From Fodinibius salsisoli (GTDB taxonomy: Bacteria; Bacteroidota; Rhodothermia; Balneolales; Balneolaceae): a DNA stretch of 64,000 nucleotides. This document shows, one piece after another, positions 14,397 through 23,770 of the stretch. The translations under genes and the position numbers were made by a program. Every line of letters begins with the position of its first letter. The stretch's first letter is position 1. The notes beneath the pieces are model-generated. The model had not been told where the DNA came from. It searched no databases and was given only the letters and a program-made list of their open reading frames with translations. The DNA is taken from the NCBI RefSeq assembly GCF_026229185.1, contig NZ_JAGGJA010000006.1, positions 124,001-188,000 of the forward strand, given 5' to 3'.

Positions 14397-16841
14397 ATGG
14401 CTCACTTACGAAAAGTTACCACGGGCGGCTTCGAAGCAACAAGCGATTGGACGGCGGTTGAATTCCCGGAGATAGACTCATCGGGTCAACCCGTCGTCGT
14501 GGGATCCATCACTACTTTTCACGGTGGAGACACGGCTGGGCTCCGGATGCGCAACGTCACCGCCGGCAGACTCGAGACGTTTATTGAGGAGGAGACCTCA
14601 GGCGATGCCGAGACGTCGCACACGACCGAGGCTGTCCGCTTCATTGGAGCACCGAGTGGACCGATCGTGGGCGCAGCCGGTGACGTTATAGGGGAAGCCG
14701 GCGTCGTCGATCTAGACCAGTCGGACGCTGACCACTGGCACACCATTACGCTCAACCACAGTTTCCACAACCCGGTCGTGCTCACTCAGATCATGACATA
14801 CAACGGCGCCGACGCCTGTCATGGGCGGGTCAGGAACGTGCGAGCGCACCGCTTCGACTACAAGATCGAGGAGTGGGACGTCCACGACGGATCCCACATC
14901 GAGGAGACGATCGGATACATAGTTGTAGAATCTGGTGTCCACACTCTCGAAGACGAGGACCCCGTCTCCAATGGGCTGCCGCTCGAGGTGCAGACCGTGT
15001 CGGTGGATGACGAGTGGACGCGGGTGTCCTTTGCCTCAGAATTTGGGAACAATCCCATCGTCGTAAGTCGCTCGCAGACCCACAACGGGCCACAAGAGAT
15101 TGTGACGCGTCATCGGCGCGTCAACGACGCTGGCCTGGAGATTCGGCTCCAAGAAGAGGAGGCCCGGGACGGCAACCATGTCAATGAGGCGATCGGCGTC
15201 GTGACGACGCCACGTCGCGATATCGAAATCGGTTTCGGCCGCTTGTCAAACGTCAATCACAACTGGACGGGGTTCAAGTATGAAAGCCGGATCTCTTCAA
15301 GGCCTATTGTTTTGACGAATATCGACACGTTTAACGGTCCGGACACAGCCGCGCCACAGCTGCGAAATGTTAAGCCAACAAATGCCCAGGTTCGCATCGA
15401 AGAGGAAGTCTCCATGGATAGTGAGCGACGCCACAACGAAGAAACGCTGAGTGTTGTCACCCTCCGGGACGGTCCGATTGAGGACAAAAACGGTAACCAG
15501 ATCGGGTTTGCGGGAACCCTGTCGTTCGATCAACCGAACCGATCCTACTGGCACACTCTCCGGTACGGCGGCCAGCGGCTCAATGATTCGATCGTCTTCG
15601 CGGACGTGCAGACGTTTAATGGCGAGGACCCTTCGCACGTACGTCTTCGGAACGTCGGGCCCGAGTCCTTCGAACTGCAAATTGAGGAATGGGATTATCT
15701 CGACGGCCAACATTTTGAGGAGACAATCGGCTACTTAGTCTTGGAGTCGGGGACCCACGATCTTGCCGACGGCTCGACTCTACACGTCGGGAAGATCCAG
15801 GCCACCCACCAGTGGTTCAACGTGAATTTCATCCCGAACTTCCGCAACCAACAACCCTCGCTCCTTACACAATGTCAAACCAGAAACGGCTCCGACCCAG
15901 TTGTGACCCGAACGTTGAACCTCGATCCTCACGGGTTCAATCTCCGGCTGCAGGAAGAGCAGGATCAAGACGGCGACCACTTCATAGAGTACGTCGGGTT
16001 TCTCGGCATTGCCCAGCCCGGCCGAAGTATACCGGGCTATGAGACCGAGCGAGTCCTCGACGAGTCTGTCAATGGCTTCAGCGTTGGGGACTGTGCCTTT
16101 GCGTTCTCGAATGACTTCCCCGCTGGACAGTACACGCTGCCGAGACCGATCAGTCTGGGTCCATTTGGGGAAATCAATGAAATCGGCGACACCACGAACG
16201 GGATGTGCGGCGGGATGGTGCTGGCCGTTAGAGACTACTTCGAGCAAGGCCTCTCTCCCTGGTCGGACGATCTGGTCTCGCGAACGCCCCCGAATTCCCC
16301 GGTTGACAACGATCCGCCAGCGGAGGACACACCACTGTTCGACTTCCTCTCCGAACGGTTGTTCGATAGCTTCATGCCCGGCGACGGAAACCCTCTCGGG
16401 GCGGGCATCTATCAGACACTGATGAACACGGCGAACACGGAGGTCACAGGCTTCTGGTCGGTGACCCAACCGAAGAAGAGCAGGACCAAAGTGATGCGAG
16501 ACGAGTGGGAGAACGAAATCAAGCCCGCTCTCGATAACAATACGCTCTGTCCCATCGGGTTGATCCACGTCGATACCCACGGGCAACCCTTTAGAAGCGG
16601 CCTCAACCAAATCGGGGAGAATCACCAAGTGCTGGCGTATGGCTACACGAAGTCCGGGAACACGATCGAGATATACGTCTATGATCCCAACGCGCCGAAC
16701 GATGACCAGCGTCGGATCCAGTTCACAAAAAAGAATGATTTGAGCGAATGGTTCGAGCCGACCTACATCGGCTCTTCAAACCCGATGTACGCCTTTTTTG
16801 CTGTTCCGTATTCCTTTAAATCGCCACCAACTACGTTCTAA
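14397..16841 (+). CDS. 814-residue protein: six beta-type repeats plus papain-like Cys/His domain
   Basis: I do not recognise a named family. Residues 1-550 hold six repeats opening with Trp at 18, 114, 207, 290, 385 and 473. Each has a '...QTFNG/THNG', 'RLRNV' and 'IEEE..DG.H.EETIGY' pattern. Repeats 1-3 and 4-6 are two copies of one triad (offset about 270). The second members are closest (IEEWD, EETIGY and ESG.H.L in both). The C-terminal domain (560-805) has 'NGMCGGMVLAV' (Cys604), 'ENHQVLAYGY' (His743) and 'YDPN' (Asp763/Asn765), in the order of C39/papain-like peptidases. There is no signal peptide. The gene is GC-rich and acidic, unlike its neighbours, so probably imported. Confidence 0.75.
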   Translation: MAHLRKVTTGGFEATSDWTAVEFPEIDSSGQPVVVGSITTFHGGDTAGLRMRNVTAGRLETFIEEETSGDAETSHTTEAVRFIGAPSGPIVGAAGDVIGEAGVVDLDQSDADHWHTITLNHSFHNPVVLTQIMTYNGADACHGRVRNVRAHRFDYKIEEWDVHDGSHIEETIGYIVVESGVHTLEDEDPVSNGLPLEVQTVSVDDEWTRVSFASEFGNNPIVVSRSQTHNGPQEIVTRHRRVNDAGLEIRLQEEEARDGNHVNEAIGVVTTPRRDIEIGFGRLSNVNHNWTGFKYESRISSRPIVLTNIDTFNGPDTAAPQLRNVKPTNAQVRIEEEVSMDSERRHNEETLSVVTLRDGPIEDKNGNQIGFAGTLSFDQPNRSYWHTLRYGGQRLNDSIVFADVQTFNGEDPSHVRLRNVGPESFELQIEEWDYLDGQHFEETIGYLVLESGTHDLADGSTLHVGKIQATHQWFNVNFIPNFRNQQPSLLTQCQTRNGSDPVVTRTLNLDPHGFNLRLQEEQDQDGDHFIEYVGFLGIAQPGRSIPGYETERVLDESVNGFSVGDCAFAFSNDFPAGQYTLPRPISLGPFGEINEIGDTTNGMCGGMVLAVRDYFEQGLSPWSDDLVSRTPPNSPVDNDPPAEDTPLFDFLSERLFDSFMPGDGNPLGAGIYQTLMNTANTEVTGFWSVTQPKKSRTKVMRDEWENEIKPALDNNTLCPIGLIHVDTHGQPFRSGLNQIGENHQVLAYGYTKSGNTIEIYVYDPNAPNDDQRRIQFTKKNDLSEWFEPTYIGSSNPMYAFFAVPYSFKSPPTTF

Positions 16842-16849
16842 CTGCTGGG

Positions 16850-17052
16850 TTATCCTTTCAGCCCCGGAAAGTACCAGTTGCTCGTTCATTCGACAATGGC
16901 TTGAATCAGCTCATTAAAATGGATGAAACATTCTTCCAACCGAGCCTGTGAGGTCTGCAGTCGTTCTTCCAGAACTACCTCTCCATTACTGTTTATTGCT
17001 ACAGTTGCCATATTATCAGGGTAGGGTGAATATTTATTCCTGAGTAAATCAT
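16850..17052 (-). pseudogene. N-terminal remnant of an IS110-family transposase
   Basis: Read on the minus strand from ATG 17052 it gives MIYSGINIHP. A frame jump follows, then DNMATVAINSNGEVVLEE and 'RLQTSQARLEECFIHFNE', up to 'LIQAIVE' and a TGA at 16886-16888. Reading through that stop yields TSNWYF, as in the 'VECTSNWYW' segment of IS110 proteins. It has at least one frameshift and one nonsense change. It is a different subtype from the copies at 4811 and 9770. Confidence 0.65.
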
Positions 17053-17295
17053 CGCCCCCTCCAAGTGGTTAGTTACAGGTTGATCAATGCTAATTTACCT
17101 GGATGGGTTCTTATAATAAAGATCAGGCGTTTCAAGCGGACTCATACGCAATGAGGGTCTTTAATTTTAAAATTCAGACTCGCCGCTCAAGCGCCGGGTA
17201 GTTAGCCCTGTCAATCTTACCATGCTCTATACTTTTTTGTTTTTATCTCGTGTTCTTATGTTAATATTATCGTAAGAATATAAGGCAACAAGATT

Positions 17296-17391
17296 ATGAT
17301 TAAACAACTGCAAAAAATTAGCAACAGCTGCGGTGTTATTATCCAAAAAGCCCTGCTTAAGCTTTTGATAGAGCATACCATAGAAAAATAA
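17296..17391 (+). pseudogene. Truncated AbrB/MazE-like antitoxin stub
   Basis: A 31-codon frame reading MIKQLQKISNSCGVIIQKAL then LKLLIEHTIEK. It matches the swapped-hairpin AbrB/SpoVT core (usual form K.IGNS.GV.LPK.LL..L). The family is normally about 75-85 residues, so the C-terminal toxin-binding part is missing. No toxin gene follows. The remaining bases of 16842-17437 show nothing I can support. Confidence 0.5.
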
Positions 17392-17437
17392 TGCGGCCAA
17401 CCGGCATATTTAAAGAAATGAACCTCCCTCCTATGTT

Positions 17438-18553
17438 TTAATCTTTGAAGGACAGCTGTTTTTTCAGGTAGACGATAGCTCCCACCACACAGGCGCCAAA
17501 TAGAAATCCTTCCACACCTGCCAGCACCGTCTGTGTTATAAGCCCAAAATTTATTTCACCAAAGAAGCGGCCAAAAGCATCTAAGCGCAAGTGTGAGCCG
17601 GTAAAGGAGCGCGTTAGAAGATCCAGGCTGCCGCTCATAAGGTGTCCCCCGCTGATGGTAATCAGTACACCTGCTATTCCACTGGCCGTGGCGGCCGCTA
17701 CAACCGGGCGGATTCTATGTGTGGCATTAAGACCGCCACCAAACATTGCACCCAGGGCCACGGCTGCCCCTAATACGGCTCCTTCTAAGCCTCCGGTAAT
17801 GCCTTCCGGAGCCGTACCGAAAAGCAGCGTAAGGGCGTCAACGACCAACAGTTTTGCCAGGCTGCCTATCACTAATCCTCCGAAGGCAGCGCCAATAACA
17901 GTCCATATCTTATTTCCACCGGTCGAAATAATGGCCGCGGCCATCCCAGAGCTTACTCCCAGTCCGCCCATCCCTCCTATGATTACATTAAGGCTTGTGA
18001 GTACCAGAAGCATTGAAGTAGCCCCCATAGTCGTATCGCTGGGCGCATAGGCCAGGCCAAATCCATAGAACAAGCCTCCTAACAAACCAGCCGTAATGCC
18101 CCCGATGGCTCCCATCCCACCAATATGTAACCCTTGCTTCAGCTGATAGCTTTGAGTGGATGGGGATGAAGTTGCTACTCGGGGCCTTTCAGTGGCAGAT
18201 TTATTCCGACCAGGCTCGGCTGAGGGGTTGGCCTCTACTCGCCCAATGAAACGATAGCCATAGCCAGGTACCGTCTGTATATAACGAGGATTGGAAGCAT
18301 TATCCCCCAACTGCTTACGGATGTCTTTGATGCACTGGGTGAGAGCCGAATCACTTACAACAACATCTCCCCATACTTCCGAAAAAAATTGATCCTTCTC
18401 CACGAGCTGTCCGTGCTGGTGGACCAGCAACACAAGCGCATCGAAGTACCTGCCGTTCAGATCCAGCTGCTGACTCTCATACCAAAGCTGCCTGTTCTCA
18501 ACGTCAAGGTCAAAATCATCAAAATGGTAATGAGAATGTGGTTCAAAAGACAT
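17438..18553 (-). CDS. ToxR/CadC-like regulator with C-terminal membrane domain
   Basis: A 371-residue protein. Residues 8-105 are an OmpR/PhoB-type winged helix ('FDDFDLDVENRQLW', 'DALVLLVHQHGQLVEKDQFF', 'DSALTQCIKDIRKQLGD', 'YIQTVPGYGYRFIG'). A polar linker (110-140) follows, then 'GGMGAIGGITAGLLGGL' and several further glycine-rich hydrophobic segments to the C-terminus. Unlike CadC, which has one membrane helix and a periplasmic sensor, this one is polytopic. It could sense a membrane signal and act on the divergent gene at 18716, only 162 bp away. Confidence 0.82.
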   Translation of the reverse strand: MSFEPHSHYHFDDFDLDVENRQLWYESQQLDLNGRYFDALVLLVHQHGQLVEKDQFFSEVWGDVVVSDSALTQCIKDIRKQLGDNASNPRYIQTVPGYGYRFIGRVEANPSAEPGRNKSATERPRVATSSPSTQSYQLKQGLHIGGMGAIGGITAGLLGGLFYGFGLAYAPSDTTMGATSMLLVLTSLNVIIGGMGGLGVSSGMAAAIISTGGNKIWTVIGAAFGGLVIGSLAKLLVVDALTLLFGTAPEGITGGLEGAVLGAAVALGAMFGGGLNATHRIRPVVAAATASGIAGVLITISGGHLMSGSLDLLTRSFTGSHLRLDAFGRFFGEINFGLITQTVLAGVEGFLFGACVVGAIVYLKKQLSFKD

Positions 18554-18715
18554 AATTATAATTGCTCACAAAGATATCATAACGTGCTCACGTGGCTCAG
18601 CCGGTGTATCTCTATAATAGCTGAAGATAGTTTCTAATTGCAGGTTTTTATAATACAGACTTGCAACATAACAATCCATTAATCTAAAACCCTAACCATT
18701 AATAGAGACACAACT

Positions 18716-19816
18716 ATGGATATATATCACGGGAAACCAAAAGAGCAAAAGGAAACCATCGTAGCTTTCGCCCTTGCACTGGCTGCAGCTATACTCATAA
18801 AAACTCCCGCTTTCTTTGGCATTCAACTAGACCAAGACGAAAGCTTCTATATCCGCAATATGAGTCTTTTCGTACTGCCTCTACTGACCGGCTATTTTGT
18901 CTGGAAGCGCCAACTTGAAGCCCGTACCCTCCCCGTGCTCGCCCTTGCCTTCATCGCGGCGGCAATATTCGCCAATATTTACCCCTTTGATCCGGGCGGT
19001 GATACCGAAGCACTCTTCGCACTACATCTGCCTATTGCACTTTGGCTGATCGTGGGCGTAGCTTACTCGGGGGGACGATGGGACCAGGTTAATGCACGCA
19101 TGGACTACATCCGATTCTCTGGTGAACTGTTCATCTATTACGTGCTGATAGCCCTCGGTGGCGGAGTGTTAACCGGATTTATGGCCTTAATTTTCGGGAC
19201 TATCGGTATTGACATAGAACCGTTCTTTGAATCCTGGATCTTGCCCTGTGGGGCCACAGGGGCCGTCATCGTTGCCTCATGGCTGGTGGAAACAAGAAAA
19301 AGTTTAACCGAGAATATAGCCCCCGTACTGGCGCGCCTCTTCACCCCTCTTTTCACTATCATACTGATCACCTTTCTGGGAACCTTGTTATGGACCGGGC
19401 GTGGCGTGGACATCGAACGCGACGTACTCATCGCTTTTGACATGCTCCTATTGATCGTGCTGGGACTCCTGCTCTACTGCATCTCTGCCCGGGATACAGG
19501 ATCCTCTCCCGGCCTGTTTGATGCAGTGCTGGTGGTGCTGGTGGTCAGTTCGCTGTTAGCTGACGCCGTCGCGCTATGGGCCATCACTGAACGAATTACT
19601 GAATTAGGTTTTACCCCAAATCGAGTAGCGGCCCTGGGCATGAATATCATCCTTTTGATTAACCTGCTCTGGTCCACGGTACTTTATCTCAGATTCCTTA
19701 GCAGAGGCGGGTCGTTCCAGGCTCTTCTCCGATGGCAGACCGCCTACCTACTGGTGTATGCCGTCTGGGCAGCAATCGTTGTGATCGTCTTTCCACCACT
19801 GTTCAAATTCGGTTAA
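18716..19816 (+). CDS. Polytopic membrane protein (DUF4153-like)
   Basis: A 366-residue protein with about ten hydrophobic segments. The C-terminal block 'LGFTPNRVAALGMNIILLINLLWS' is characteristic of DUF4153-type proteins, whose function is unknown. It starts at ATG 18716 after an AGAGACA-type weak ribosome site. It is divergent from the ToxR-like regulator, and the shared 162-bp gap is the likely control point. It is more GC-rich than most neighbours. Confidence 0.7.
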   Translation: MDIYHGKPKEQKETIVAFALALAAAILIKTPAFFGIQLDQDESFYIRNMSLFVLPLLTGYFVWKRQLEARTLPVLALAFIAAAIFANIYPFDPGGDTEALFALHLPIALWLIVGVAYSGGRWDQVNARMDYIRFSGELFIYYVLIALGGGVLTGFMALIFGTIGIDIEPFFESWILPCGATGAVIVASWLVETRKSLTENIAPVLARLFTPLFTIILITFLGTLLWTGRGVDIERDVLIAFDMLLLIVLGLLLYCISARDTGSSPGLFDAVLVVLVVSSLLADAVALWAITERITELGFTPNRVAALGMNIILLINLLWSTVLYLRFLSRGGSFQALLRWQTAYLLVYAVWAAIVVIVFPPLFKFG

Positions 19817-19945
19817 CCATGCGACTTTGGCCAGCCAATTCCTTGGCGACCTCGACTCGGGCTATGGGTTCAGTAATTACCACTAACTCCAATATTTATA
19901 TCCTTAGGTAAAATAAGTGGATATACTCTTTCCAAGGTTTTGGAT

Positions 19946-20353
19946 CTACATTGCTTTGGCTTTGACAGGATTAACGATTGTCGCCGTATCCACAGCCTGG
20001 AAAAAACGACTAAGCTTTTCACTTTTTACCGTCCAGACATGCACTGCATTGGCTTTGAATTTTTTGCCCGTCGCTTTCCATGTTCCTGTGTAATAGCCGG
20101 TCATAATTACACGGTCATCGCATTCCATAAGCTCCTCAATTTCTATATTGAAGTTTTCATAATACTCAGGAATCAAGTTTAAAACCTCTTTAGCTACGGC
20201 TTCTGGTCCTTTGAACACGCCGTTGCCCTCGATGAAAGGAAATCCTTGGCATTCATGCCATTCAATATTGGGATCGAACATGTCTAAAACACCCTCAATG
20301 TCACCATCAGCGAATTTTTTATATCCGGTTTTAGCTAAATCTATATTTTTCAT
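19946..20353 (-). CDS. SnoaL-like (NTF2 fold) protein
   Basis: A 135-residue protein, start chosen at ATG 20353 because AGGAGGTGG lies 4 bp before it; a longer frame to 20437 lacks such a site. The family features are 'GYKKFADGDIEGVLDMFDPNIEWHE', 'GPEAVAKEVL', 'VIMTGYYTGTWKATGKKFKANAVHVWTVK' in sequence and a C-terminal 'FFQAVDTATI'. Members include polyketide cyclases and many of unknown role. There is no signal peptide, so it is cytoplasmic. Confidence 0.88.
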   Translation of the reverse strand: MKNIDLAKTGYKKFADGDIEGVLDMFDPNIEWHECQGFPFIEGNGVFKGPEAVAKEVLNLIPEYYENFNIEIEELMECDDRVIMTGYYTGTWKATGKKFKANAVHVWTVKSEKLSRFFQAVDTATIVNPVKAKAM

Positions 20354-20437
20354 AATCCACCTCCTGTATTTGTTTGGGTATACCACAAAATAAGCACTTT
20401 TGACATGAAAAAGACTTACTTGTTCATTCCATATCAA

Positions 20438-20860
20438 ATAATTGTAAATACTTCTAACTCTTTGAATAGAGATAATTAAAGACTCATGCTTTTTTTATTA
20501 TAAGAAGGCTTCGTAGGTCTCAGTGTAGTGAAACAGCGCATCTGTCAGGCACTCCCTGCCTATTGAGATATCCAACAACCTTTCTCATAATACAAATACC
20601 AAGACGACGGAAGACAGGTTGGCACATACATTAGCCATAGGAGTACCTACGGTAGAATCGACTACGTAACTGACATAGGTGGTTAGGCAGAAGTCCTATT
20701 TTTTAAGTGATCCGAACAGAGAGAACCCAACCTCCTACTCAAGGCCACACTTTTGCTCTGCACTTCCGCCCAATCTATATTGTGTCTAAGCAATACGATC
20801 AGTAAAATCTAATATTCATATTAGAATATAGTAATTGTATTATTTAGCAACATTTAACGA
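20438..20860. other. Intergenic region before the cco regulator
   Basis: No coding potential stands out. It holds a 32-bp stretch (20592-20623) that is 25/32 identical to 515-546, and the palindrome at 20808-20825. The last 40 bp before the Rrf2 gene are AT-rich and presumably contain its promoter. Confidence 0.5.
20808..20825. promoter_or_regulatory. Palindrome TCTAATAT-TC-ATATTAGA before the Rrf2/cco operon
   Basis: A perfect 8-2-8 inverted repeat centred 44 bp before the regulator ATG. Its position fits an operator for the Rrf2 protein that opens the cco operon. A related CTAAT-N4-ATTAG palindrome occurs before nirK (42331-42344). Confidence 0.6.
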
Positions 20861-21304
20861 ATGAAACTATTATCACAAGGGTCGCAATACGCGATCTCCG
20901 CCGTTATAGCTTTAGCAAAACAGCCGGAAGGGACAACTGTTTCGGCAGCAGATTTGGCCAGACCATTGAACTGTCCAGCAGCTTATTTATCTCAGATTTT
21001 ATCAAAATTAAAACCCTCAGGTATATTGAAGTCGCGAAGAGGCTTAAACGGGGGAGTATATCTTGCAAGAAAACCCCACGAAATTTCGATGATGGATGTA
21101 ATTGAAGCCATTGACGGCACTGATTTTTTTGAAAGATGCTTTCTGGGCATCGAGGGATGTGGAAAAATTGAGCCCTGCCCTTTCCATACCTTCTGGTCAA
21201 AAGAACGGAAAAAAATACAGCAGTGGCTCAGTGATACGACTTTTGATAATATAGAAAAAGCAGTTTCCGATGCTTGGTTTGACTTAAGACTTCAATTTGC
21301 CTGA
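20861..21304 (+). CDS. Rrf2-family regulator, Fe-S cluster type
   Basis: A 147-residue protein with the Rrf2 winged helix ('QYAISAVIALAKQ', 'LNCPAAYLSQILSKLKPSGIL', 'SRRGLNGGVYLA') and three cysteines spaced C93-x6-C100-x5-C106 ('RCFLGIEGCGKIEPCPFH'), the arrangement used by cluster-binding members such as NsrR and IscR. It lies 18 bp before ccoI and probably controls the cco operon by oxygen or NO. A paralogue with the same cysteine pattern sits next to the nos genes at 56457. Confidence 0.92.
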   Translation: MKLLSQGSQYAISAVIALAKQPEGTTVSAADLARPLNCPAAYLSQILSKLKPSGILKSRRGLNGGVYLARKPHEISMMDVIEAIDGTDFFERCFLGIEGCGKIEPCPFHTFWSKERKKIQQWLSDTTFDNIEKAVSDAWFDLRLQFA

Positions 21305-21322
21305 CCCATAATAAATATATCA

Positions 21323-23770
21323 ATGAACTCAGAGGTTGTTACAGCAAATAGTGTCGTTTGCTACCATTGTGGTAATGATTGCAATGGAGAGGTAGTACAT
21401 TTGCATGACAAGCCATTTTGCTGCAGCGGATGTAAAATGGTCTTTCAGATTCTTGATGACAATGAACTAAACACTTATTACAGTCTTGAGGATCAGCCGG
21501 GCATCTCTTTTAAAACTTCAGGCTCTGCATCAAAATTTGATTATCTCAATGATCCTCAGGTTAGAGATCGCCTCGTTGATTTCAAAAACGATACTTTCGT
21601 CTCGGTCAGTTTTTATATTCCTAATATTCACTGCACCTCCTGCATCTGGCTGCTCGAAAATTTATTTAAGCTTGACTCAGGTATCATCAAGAGCAGCGTT
21701 AACTTTTTAAAACGAGAGCTGAGCATTTCCTATGAGGAGGATAAAACCAGTCTCCGATCAATTGTAAAGCTGTTGGCATCCATAGGCTATGAGCCTGAAT
21801 TACGGCTGGAAAAGCTGGATGCCCAAGCCCCTTCTCACACGAACCGTAAACTGTGGTTAAAACTGGGCGTTGCGGGCTTTGCATTCGGAAACATCATGCT
21901 ATTCAGTTTTCCGGAATACCTGTCGGGCTCCTCACTCAATACCCAGGGCTCATTCTATCTGTTTTTTGGCATCCTCAATATCATTCTTGCTATTCCGGTA
22001 TTGCTGTACAGCAGCAGTGATTATCTAAAATCCGCCTGGGCCGCTGTCAGGCAGGGCAATATTAACCTGGATGTGCCAATATCCATCGGTATTCTATCGC
22101 TATTCACCCGCAGCGTCTATGAAATAACGGCCGGCATCGGGGCTGGCTATATGGACTCCTTGACGGGCTTGGTATTCTTTCTATTGATTGGACGCCTCGT
22201 TCAACAAAAAACCTACGAGCGACTTTCCTTTGACCGCGACTATAAATCCTACCTGCCCATATCGGTAACAAGCCTTGATGAGAATGATGAAGAACATTCC
22301 AAGTCTATTGACCAGTTGAAAGAAGGCACCCGAATAGTAATCAGAAATAACGAGCTGGTCCCTGCCGATTCAGTACTTCTCTCCGAACATACCTTTGTTG
22401 ACTACAGCTTTATTACCGGGGAGTCGGAACCGGTGGAAGTCCAGGAAGGCGAAACGGTTTATGCCGGTGGCAAATTAGTGGGGGCTGCGACTGAGATGCG
22501 TACGGTTAAAGAAGTTTCAAACAGCTACCTAACGAAGCTTTGGAATGATTCCGCATTTGATGAATCTTCCGAAAAGCTAACAGTAAGTTCGCTTGCCGAT
22601 CGCATTAGTCCGCATTTTACGCTGGGCGTATTAGCTATTGCCATCAATGCCGGCATCTTGTGGTGGACGGTAAGTACCGAGATGGCGCTCACCGTATTTA
22701 CCGCTGTGCTAATCATTGCCTGTCCCTGTGCATTGGCCCTTTCCACGCCTTTTACCCTGGGCTCCGCCCTTAATATCTTTGCCCGAAATGGTTTTTTCAT
22801 TAAAGGCATCGATGTTATCGAGCGCCTCGCCAATACGACCGCCATCGTCTTCGACAAAACCGGCACACTAACCAAAGCGGACCATGCCGATGTATCTTTT
22901 CAGGGAGAAGCGCTTTCCGATTATGAACGTGGATTAATACAGTCGGTTTGTAAGCAATCGGTGCATCCGCTCAGCCGAAAAATCGCCGATCACGTAAACT
23001 CTTCATCTCCCAGAAAGGTCGAAAATTATGAAGAAAAGGTTAATAAAGGAATTTCTGCAACAGTGGACGGGAAGCAGCTCCTGATTGGGTCAACCGACTT
23101 CATCAGTGCCTATTGTGAAAATGAACCCATGCAGCGAAGCACCTCCAAGGGTGATTTTTCGGTGGTGCATATTGCTATCGACGGCCATTGGAAAGGATGG
23201 TTTGAAGTTGCTAACCACTATCGGACGGGGATAAAGAAATTACTGGATAGTTTTAGAAATCGCTTCTCTACCTTCCTTTTGTCTGGAGATAATGATGCTC
23301 AAAAAAATCAGTTCACAGACTATTTCAATGAACCATCGCTTCGGTTTAATCAGACTCCGCAACAAAAGCTTAACTTCATTAAAGAACTGCAAGAGAACAA
23401 TCAGAGGGTAGTGATGATTGGCGACGGCCTCAACGATGCCGGAGCCTTGAAACAAAGCGACTTTGGAATTGCCCTAACGGATAATGTAAGTTCTTTTACC
23501 CCGGCCTGTGATGCAATAATAGACGGATCTAAGTTGCAGCGGATGGACACTTTTATCAATTTTTCACAGGTTAGTATTACTATTATCAAACTGAGTTTTG
23601 GACTGTCACTCATTTATAACATTGTGGGATTGGGATTTGCCGTGTCCGGTCAGCTTTCGCCGTTGGTAGCAGCCATACTGATGCCATTGAGCTCGATCAG
23701 CATCATGATCTTTACAACATGCTCCACCCATTATGCCGCAAAAAAAATGGGACTACAGATATGGAAGTAA
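21323..23770 (+). CDS. ccoI: Copper-transporting P-type ATPase for cbb3 oxidase assembly
   Basis: An 815-residue P1B-type ATPase. The N-terminus has a CxxC-rich metal finger ('CYHCGNDC', 'CCSGCKMVF') and then an HMA-like domain with 'HCTSCIW' (about 100). The membrane ion motif is CPC in 'IIACPCALALSTPF', the phosphorylation site 'DKTGTLT', and the hinge 'GDGLNDAG'. In cbb3 clusters this pump delivers Cu for the CuB centre of CcoN. Its end overlaps ccoS by 10 bp, so the genes form one operon. Confidence 0.95.
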   Translation: MNSEVVTANSVVCYHCGNDCNGEVVHLHDKPFCCSGCKMVFQILDDNELNTYYSLEDQPGISFKTSGSASKFDYLNDPQVRDRLVDFKNDTFVSVSFYIPNIHCTSCIWLLENLFKLDSGIIKSSVNFLKRELSISYEEDKTSLRSIVKLLASIGYEPELRLEKLDAQAPSHTNRKLWLKLGVAGFAFGNIMLFSFPEYLSGSSLNTQGSFYLFFGILNIILAIPVLLYSSSDYLKSAWAAVRQGNINLDVPISIGILSLFTRSVYEITAGIGAGYMDSLTGLVFFLLIGRLVQQKTYERLSFDRDYKSYLPISVTSLDENDEEHSKSIDQLKEGTRIVIRNNELVPADSVLLSEHTFVDYSFITGESEPVEVQEGETVYAGGKLVGAATEMRTVKEVSNSYLTKLWNDSAFDESSEKLTVSSLADRISPHFTLGVLAIAINAGILWWTVSTEMALTVFTAVLIIACPCALALSTPFTLGSALNIFARNGFFIKGIDVIERLANTTAIVFDKTGTLTKADHADVSFQGEALSDYERGLIQSVCKQSVHPLSRKIADHVNSSSPRKVENYEEKVNKGISATVDGKQLLIGSTDFISAYCENEPMQRSTSKGDFSVVHIAIDGHWKGWFEVANHYRTGIKKLLDSFRNRFSTFLLSGDNDAQKNQFTDYFNEPSLRFNQTPQQKLNFIKELQENNQRVVMIGDGLNDAGALKQSDFGIALTDNVSSFTPACDAIIDGSKLQRMDTFINFSQVSITIIKLSFGLSLIYNIVGLGFAVSGQLSPLVAAILMPLSSISIMIFTTCSTHYAAKKMGLQIWK

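Noticed and set aside
1-15000. Integron integrase gene
   Set aside because: Searched for because of the attC-like sites; no ORF shows tyrosine-recombinase motifs.
15780-16628. 282-codon open frame on the minus strand
   Set aside because: It lies opposite the GC-rich 814-residue gene, where high GC produces long accidental open frames; the plus-strand frame shows repeats and motifs, this one none.
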